Source: Lachnospiraceae bacterium
GTDB taxonomy: Bacteria > Bacillota > Clostridia > Lachnospirales > Lachnospiraceae
Length of the DNA: 38,107 nucleotides
Direction of reading: 5' to 3'
Assembly (NCBI GenBank): GCA_022510625.1
Contig: JAFLTD010000022.1
Coordinates: 1-38,107, forward strand
The notes beneath the pieces were generated by a model. That model had not been told where the DNA came from. It saw only the letters and a list, made by a program, of their open reading frames with translations, and ran no database searches. Of the stretch, positions 34,601 to 38,107 are shown in pieces. The stretch's first letter is position 1; the number at the start of each line of letters is the position of its first letter. The position numbers and the translations under genes are program-made.

Positions 34601-36378
34601 TTAATGGAATAAACAATTATGAAGGCTCCAGCATTAGCGGCCATTATCGGATTTTTAGTACAAATATCAGCAAACTGATCATTACAATTGATGCAAAAGA
34701 GTATACCGGCAAAGAAATTACTTTAGTTAAGGGCATAGATATTCATGCTTACGCGACAAGTTCTGATAAGAAAAAAAAGATAAACGAAATAACATCTTAT
34801 GAAATCGTGGAAGGAAGTTACAAGAATAACATCAAGGCGGGTACAGCCAAAGTAACGTTGCGTGGAACAGGGAACTACGGTGGAACGAAAACCTATTCCT
34901 TTAAAATCAATAAGAAAAAGTATGTGATAAACAGCGTGAAAAAAATCGCCTTATCCCCAACCAGTCTTCTGCTTTCTCTTTACGAAAAAGACGTGGAAAA
35001 AAGAAAACTGACATTTACACTGACACCGAGCGATGAAGACCAGCCGCTGACGAATTCGACGGTCATCTGGACTACATCCAACAGCAATATTGCGACTGTC
35101 GAGGACGTCCAAATTGCAACGGATTTGAATCATCCCGGAAAAACGACTGTCACGGCAATCGTTGTGCTCAAGAAAGCAGGCAGCGCGACCATCACAGCGA
35201 TTGCGCAGGATGGCAGCCAAAAGAAAACTTGTAATGTGACCGTAGTGGATGCTCCCATTCTCAAAGAACTTGGTCAGACCATCAAGATGGAGAAAAAAGC
35301 AACCTATCAGTTGGGATTTGAGGCCGGGGAATCCCAGGAGCCGAATTTAACCGGTCTTACATTTAGCAGCAGTAATACGGCTTTGGTATCCATAAGTAAT
35401 AAAGGCGTGCTTACTGCGAAGAACAAAGCGGGAATAGTGATCATCAAAGTAACGAAGGGTAAGCTTGTTCAAGAATGTTATGCATACGTGGAAGGAGAAG
35501 AAGACCCGGTACCGGAAACTTATCGTACGTTTGAAAAGACATCCGGATCCAAAGATGATACCGATAATATCAGGCAGGCTATCATCAACGCATATAATGA
35601 TAAATCGTGCGACGGTATTTATATTCCTTACGGAGTATATCATATCGATGCTACAGCGAATTTGAACAATGGTATCTTTTTGGATGCAAGACCGAATACA
35701 TGGAACGGTCTGAAGTCGAGGGATACGAAGTTTGAAATACGCATGTCACCGGGGACACTGCTCCTGACGAAAAAAAACAACAGAGCGGGTTATCATGTCA
35801 TATGCTTACAAAGCTGCAGTAATATTACCATTTCCGGCGGCACGATCATCGGGGAACGTAAGGAGCACACCGGCACCGGCGGCGAGGCAGGGCATGGAAT
35901 CGCCATCTATGACAGCAAAAACATTGAGATCAAGGATATGGATATCTCCCAGTGCTGGGGTGACGGTATTTATCTGGGGACGAATCAGGAGACATCCAAT
36001 AAGAATATCAAAATTACGAATTGCGATGCTCATGACAACAGAAGAAACAATCTGGGTATTACGTCCGGGGATTATGTGACGATAAGCGGTGGCTCGTTTA
36101 ATAACGCGAAAGGAACGGATCCGCAGTTTGGTATTGATATTGAAACGAACAATCATAACAGACCCTGCCGGAATATTACCATACGTAATACAACAATTAA
36201 AGGAAATGCAAAAGGCAGCATGGGAATCATGACCAATGCAGACACAGTAATCCTTGAAGATTGTACATTGAGCGGGAATTTCTATAATTGGGCAGGCAAA
36301 AATGTAATTCTCCGCAGAGTGAAATTTGAATCGGGGAGTGTAATTAACAAACCCGGATTTGTAACAATCATACAGTAA
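31651..36378 (+). CDS. Large secreted protein with Ig-like repeats and C-terminal beta-helix
   Basis: A 1575-residue protein. ATG 31651 is chosen because it begins a signal peptide (MWIMKRWIALILTMSIA, cut near VFAAED); the longer frame reads through the pseudogene. Residues 30-110 and 270-350 are strongly acidic, and the first begins with a tandem EDxVTAETLD repeat. A BIG2-like domain (about 370-460) is followed by several repeats of about 80-100 residues with DYTVTYKNN and GTGNYxG patterns (about 470-1090), then two further BIG2-like domains. The last 270 residues form a right-handed parallel beta-helix of the pectate-lyase type (CSNITISGGTI, KNIEIKDMDIS, CRNITIRNTTI). No LPXTG anchor is present. 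Likely roles are polysaccharide binding or lysis at the cell surface. Confidence 0.85.
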   Translation: MWIMKRWIALILTMSIALSDFGGITVFAAEDTVTAETLDSEDAVTAETLDFENDEESLQTDEDQNHEETDFAQNEDSAPETEAEVETETEVDTEAETGLPALHIGQINKGEEFPSPDDSELVYDLPVSFEMSDSVLLFVNYNFDTIYAEGKGTLVWSILRGENGMEEGSVSLINEEDDWVDFEIVSDSPFFTMTENEDEESDYYQTVELAAVDFTDEGDREESKDYNYYIRAAYYLGTGEDMAEEFYAAATIAFLPIEDADIDETQDDVSDAEEINTEETLDEEGIDTEESQEDVPVTEETFEEETEDDELIADSYMNMAFEDDDTGNDAENATSEVFESDEQQNLDGQTRRLILDVSAETPIEMHPNDIRQVTATIVSVGDSDDTQEDTPVDSEKIVWESSDINVAVVEKGVIRANTEGVEGYAQITAQYDGLTATAVVKVVQENAEQILNLDGDIWIVGFQQESEDFVYTGQKITQDIRVYYNEILLKEKTDYTVTYKNNVNAAVYNSAKAPSVTIKLKGQYSGSRTLYFTILPRNIDEDESMGYEQVVQYAKTLKIPAPTLYYNNKKLTSGKDFVCDYTAYDESSEYGRMPEEYKKGDSYEAGKVYEYTVNGTGNFNGSFKMRLVVVKDKNLNLSSATIALDKKQYEYHGEPLSKDDIGITVKFGKTVVDENLYEYEVHAENVGTGYIEIYPSDAGREVGYRGKKKVNIKVVGDRKIKDAMKGEGWQETIVFSQKGVNDDGGIIQAKEGILVYVENSDAGESLEEGSGKKEVVLREGEDYTVKYSNHKKVGTATATFTGVGRYKGTLKLKYQITPNIKAENFTIVWKNVKKNVTDEGERLEIEYQKGGAVPDFVLMDQDKNILKNKTDYTVKLTNNKTPGTYMTYEITGKGNYKGYAYKKADQIMVMPGNIGRGTITVSDKQRSTKANAWKSKPTIKDVSGKTLTAGKDYAKEFEYTYTNTNANGENVSYPEADTVVTIKVNGINNYEGSSISGHYRIFSTNISKLIITIDAKEYTGKEITLVKGIDIHAYATSSDKKKKINEITSYEIVEGSYKNNIKAGTAKVTLRGTGNYGGTKTYSFKINKKKYVINSVKKIALSPTSLLLSLYEKDVEKRKLTFTLTPSDEDQPLTNSTVIWTTSNSNIATVEDVQIATDLNHPGKTTVTAIVVLKKAGSATITAIAQDGSQKKTCNVTVVDAPILKELGQTIKMEKKATYQLGFEAGESQEPNLTGLTFSSSNTALVSISNKGVLTAKNKAGIVIIKVTKGKLVQECYAYVEGEEDPVPETYRTFEKTSGSKDDTDNIRQAIINAYNDKSCDGIYIPYGVYHIDATANLNNGIFLDARPNTWNGLKSRDTKFEIRMSPGTLLLTKKNNRAGYHVICLQSCSNITISGGTIIGERKEHTGTGGEAGHGIAIYDSKNIEIKDMDISQCWGDGIYLGTNQETSNKNIKITNCDAHDNRRNNLGITSGDYVTISGGSFNNAKGTDPQFGIDIETNNHNRPCRNITIRNTTIKGNAKGSMGIMTNADTVILEDCTLSGNFYNWAGKNVILRRVKFESGSVINKPGFVTIIQ
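31738..31803 (+). repeat. 33-bp tandem duplication in the secreted-protein gene
   Basis: Two adjacent copies (31738-31770 and 31771-31803) differing at only a few bases encode EDTVTAETLDS and EDAVTAETLDF just after the signal peptide. Glu/Thr codon repeats continue near 31890-31940. It is a site where copy number may vary between strains. Confidence 0.8.
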
Positions 36379-36402
36379 AGCCGGCTTATTACGGAACTGA
36401 CA

Positions 36403-36450
36403 GAACCTCGGAAATGCTGATTACAGGCATTTCCGGGGTCTTATTATTTT
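36403..36450. terminator. Terminator between the secreted-protein and AraC genes
   Basis: CGGAAATGC (409-417 of 36k) pairs with GCATTTCCG, extended by a GACC/GGTC-like base, followed by TTATTATTTT on the plus strand. On the minus strand it overlaps the last codons of the AraC gene, so it mainly serves the plus-strand gene. Confidence 0.75.
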
Positions 36451-37310
36451 ATGTAGTATTTGCGGTACTCACTCGGTGAACAGCCTCTGTACTGCCTGAA
36501 TACGCGGTTGAAGGTGGAAATGCTCTTGAAGCCTGCCTGATAGGAAATTTCCGTAATTGGCACATCAAAGTCGGACAAAAGCAGCTGGGCACGTTTTATT
36601 CTCTGCAGGGTCAGGTACTCAATAAAGTTGTGATTGGTGATTCTTTTGAACATGCGCGAGAAATAGCAGGCGCTGAAACCGACATAGTCGGCGGCTGACT
36701 CCAGAGTAAGGTCGTGTTCGCAGTTGTCAATGATATAGCTGCAGGCAATATTGATCTTTTCTGCGGTTTTACCGATTTCGGGGGAAGATTGTTGGGTATC
36801 TTTCGGAGTTGTATTCTTAATGTAGTTTCCGAAATCCATAAACATTTCATACAAGCAGATCAATGTCTCTACACCCGAGAAAGTCTGTTGACTTCTCTGC
36901 ACGGCAAACATGTGCTGTATATGTACCAGCATGTTTTGCGCCAGTTCGGGTGTGTCCAACTGACGTATATGGTGGAAGGTTCGGAAGTGGTTTACAAAGG
37001 GCGCAAAATCGGGCAATTCATTAAATATTGTGGATGTAAATTGCAGCCCCATTAATTGGCTGTCAGCATTTTCGACAATTTCATGTACCTCACCGGGCCA
37101 GATTAGCAAAACATCTCCGGGATTCATGTGATAAGCAGTCTGATTAATGTGCAGGGTAGGCGGCCTGCTTATATTGGCATCTTCCGGCAAAGCAGCAATT
37201 TCGACATACTTATGCCAATGGAGCGGAAAAGAGTGGGGATAAGAGTCCGCATTGATTGTGCTGATCATTTGGGTAAAGTGTAAATTTTCATAAATGCTGT
37301 TATTGGTCAT
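36444..37310 (-). CDS. AraC-family transcriptional regulator
   Basis: A 288-residue protein. An N-terminal cupin-type ligand domain (FPLHWHKYVEIAAL, HMNPGDVLLIWPGEVHE) precedes two helix-turn-helix motifs (LTLESAADYVGFSACYFSRMFK, broken here, and ITEISYQAGFKSISTFNRVFRQYRGCSPSEYRK). The second is the AraC signature. Such proteins in Lachnospiraceae commonly control carbohydrate genes. The xylanase gene is divergent from it, so xylan-derived sugars are the likely signal, although this is inference. Confidence 0.93.
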   Translation of the reverse strand: MTNNSIYENLHFTQMISTINADSYPHSFPLHWHKYVEIAALPEDANISRPPTLHINQTAYHMNPGDVLLIWPGEVHEIVENADSQLMGLQFTSTIFNELPDFAPFVNHFRTFHHIRQLDTPELAQNMLVHIQHMFAVQRSQQTFSGVETLICLYEMFMDFGNYIKNTTPKDTQQSSPEIGKTAEKINIACSYIIDNCEHDLTLESAADYVGFSACYFSRMFKRITNHNFIEYLTLQRIKRAQLLLSDFDVPITEISYQAGFKSISTFNRVFRQYRGCSPSEYRKYYIK

Positions 37311-37352
37311 TTCTTGTCCTTACCTTACAATGTGCTTACTTTGCAGTATGTT

Positions 37353-37369
37353 CAATATATCTAATATTG
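37353..37369. promoter_or_regulatory. Inverted repeat in the AraC/GH10 intergenic region
   Basis: CAATAT (37353-37358) and ATATTG (37364-37369) around a 5-nt centre, 43 nt upstream of the AraC start. It could be an operator. The rest of the 280-bp gap (37311-37590) is AT-rich with no small gene; no promoter was certain. Confidence 0.35.
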
Positions 37370-37590
37370 GATAGAGGGTTAATTTGTTGTTTCTATAATT
37401 TTAGATTATTAGAATAATCGGATGAAGTCAAGCACTGAATGACAAATTCTGCAAAGAATATTACATATTATTACAACAAAAAAGACAAAAAATAGTTACA
37501 AATAGGCAAGTAATAAGTAGTGAATAAAGAAAAAAAGATTATAATTTTCAATACAATAGCCGAATCGGGCGGAAAAGAGGTAGATGTACG

Positions 37591-38107
37591 GTGAAAAATG
37601 ACAAGCTGGCGCACAGGAAAGCGCAATGTAAGCTGCGCATTGTGGATGAACAGGGAAATGCTGTTGTAGGTACCAGGATCGCATTCAGACAGACGAATCA
37701 TGAATTCTTGTTCGGCTGTGGGGCTTTTGACTTTCTTCCCTATTCCAATCCGGCGGACCGGGAAGATATGGACTTTATAAAGGATAGAGTTGATAAATGG
37801 CTGGCATTGTATAACTATGGGACTCTGCCGTTTTATTTGGGACAGTTTGAACCGGAGGAGGGTAAGCCTGAGACGACAAGCAGAATGAATGCGGCCCGAT
37901 TTTTGCGGGAGCACAATGTGGCTGTAAAGGGGCATCCTCTTTGCTGGCATACGGCCTGTGCGGACTGGCTGATGGAATATGACAATGATACGATTCTGAA
38001 TAAGCAGCTTAAGAGGATTGAGCGCGATGTGACTGACTTTAAAGGCACCATAGATATATGGGATGTCATTAACGAAGTTGTTATTATGCCTATATTTGAT
38101 AAATATG
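37591..38107 (+). CDS. GH10 endo-1,4-beta-xylanase (3' partial)
   Basis: The frame is open to the right edge of the window; 172 codons are visible. GTG 37591 is the start, with AAAAGAGG at 37573-37580; an overlapping ATG at 37584 is in another frame and stops at once. The protein lacks a signal peptide and begins with a short strand domain (KLRIVDEQGNAVVGTRIAF). It then has the GH10 features FLFGCGAF, VKGHPLCWHT and WDVINEV, where the Glu is the acid/base catalyst. The missing part should contain the nucleophile Glu. The absence of a signal peptide suggests action on xylo-oligosaccharides inside the cell. Confidence 0.88.
   Translation, partial: MKNDKLAHRKAQCKLRIVDEQGNAVVGTRIAFRQTNHEFLFGCGAFDFLPYSNPADREDMDFIKDRVDKWLALYNYGTLPFYLGQFEPEEGKPETTSRMNAARFLREHNVAVKGHPLCWHTACADWLMEYDNDTILNKQLKRIERDVTDFKGTIDIWDVINEVVIMPIFDKY

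Overview
The window is Firmicutes-type DNA, most likely from a gut or rumen Lachnospiraceae (Clostridia). The signs are strong AGGAGG ribosome binding sites, consensus sigma-A promoters, CD3324, RNHCP and DUF1062 family small proteins, a rubrerythrin and DUF362 ferredoxin-like protein of anaerobes, several c-di-GMP phosphodiesterases, and the beginning of a GH10 xylanase next to an AraC regulator. The genus cannot be fixed from the sequence.

Region by region: (1) 1-3768 holds the end of an EAL phosphodiesterase, a tocopherol-cyclase-like protein and an FAD oxidoreductase with a C-terminal Rieske domain. (2) 3783-4055 has a minus-strand tRNA-Ala(CGC), its terminator and a 124-bp imperfect palindromic repeat. 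(3) 4134-5776 is a compact set of three small genes (CD3324, DUF1062, RNHCP). Each is preceded by a very short ORF with its own ribosome binding site and a hairpin at or just after the stop codon. This looks like a series of leader-peptide controlled genes. (4) 5826-8023 holds ogt and a convergent yolD-polY pair behind an SOS (LexA) box. (5) 8195-16241 is a housekeeping run: two tandem-HD proteins of the HD-GYP type, a DUF362 Fe-S protein, a Xaa-Pro aminopeptidase, rubrerythrin, a four-helix protein, a DUF554 membrane protein and an SCP2 protein with a Lys-rich tail.

(6) From about 16250 to 31250 the DNA becomes clearly AT-rich and is an accessory defense island. It contains a five-TM DUF218 protein, an XRE regulator and a complete DNA phosphorothioation set (dndB, dndC, dndD, dndE and a dndA-type cysteine desulfurase). 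It also has a second operon of four overlapping genes: a PLD-nuclease/SF2 helicase, a 66-residue protein, a second DndD-like SMC ATPase and a 188-residue acidic protein. A 276-residue protein of unknown function closes the island. No DptF/G/H genes are seen. The four-gene operon is therefore the likely restriction arm, in an arrangement that I do not recognise as characterised. The dndB promoter is a TTGACA-17-TATACT consensus whose -10 box sits in the middle of a 33-bp palindrome.

(7) 31249-38107 resumes the less AT-rich background: a decayed nucleotidyltransferase gene with an internal deletion at the island edge, a large secreted protein (acidic stalk, bacterial Ig-like and repeat domains, C-terminal beta-helix), a bidirectional terminator, an AraC regulator and the 5' part of a GH10 xylanase.

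How it fits together: DndA supplies sulfur, and DndC, DndD and DndE place it in the DNA backbone. DndB probably tunes modification and may act at the palindromic promoter. The upstream operon would attack unmodified (or wrongly modified) DNA. The window therefore combines a self-marking/restriction system with a separate small-gene cluster that appears to be controlled by translation of mini-ORFs.
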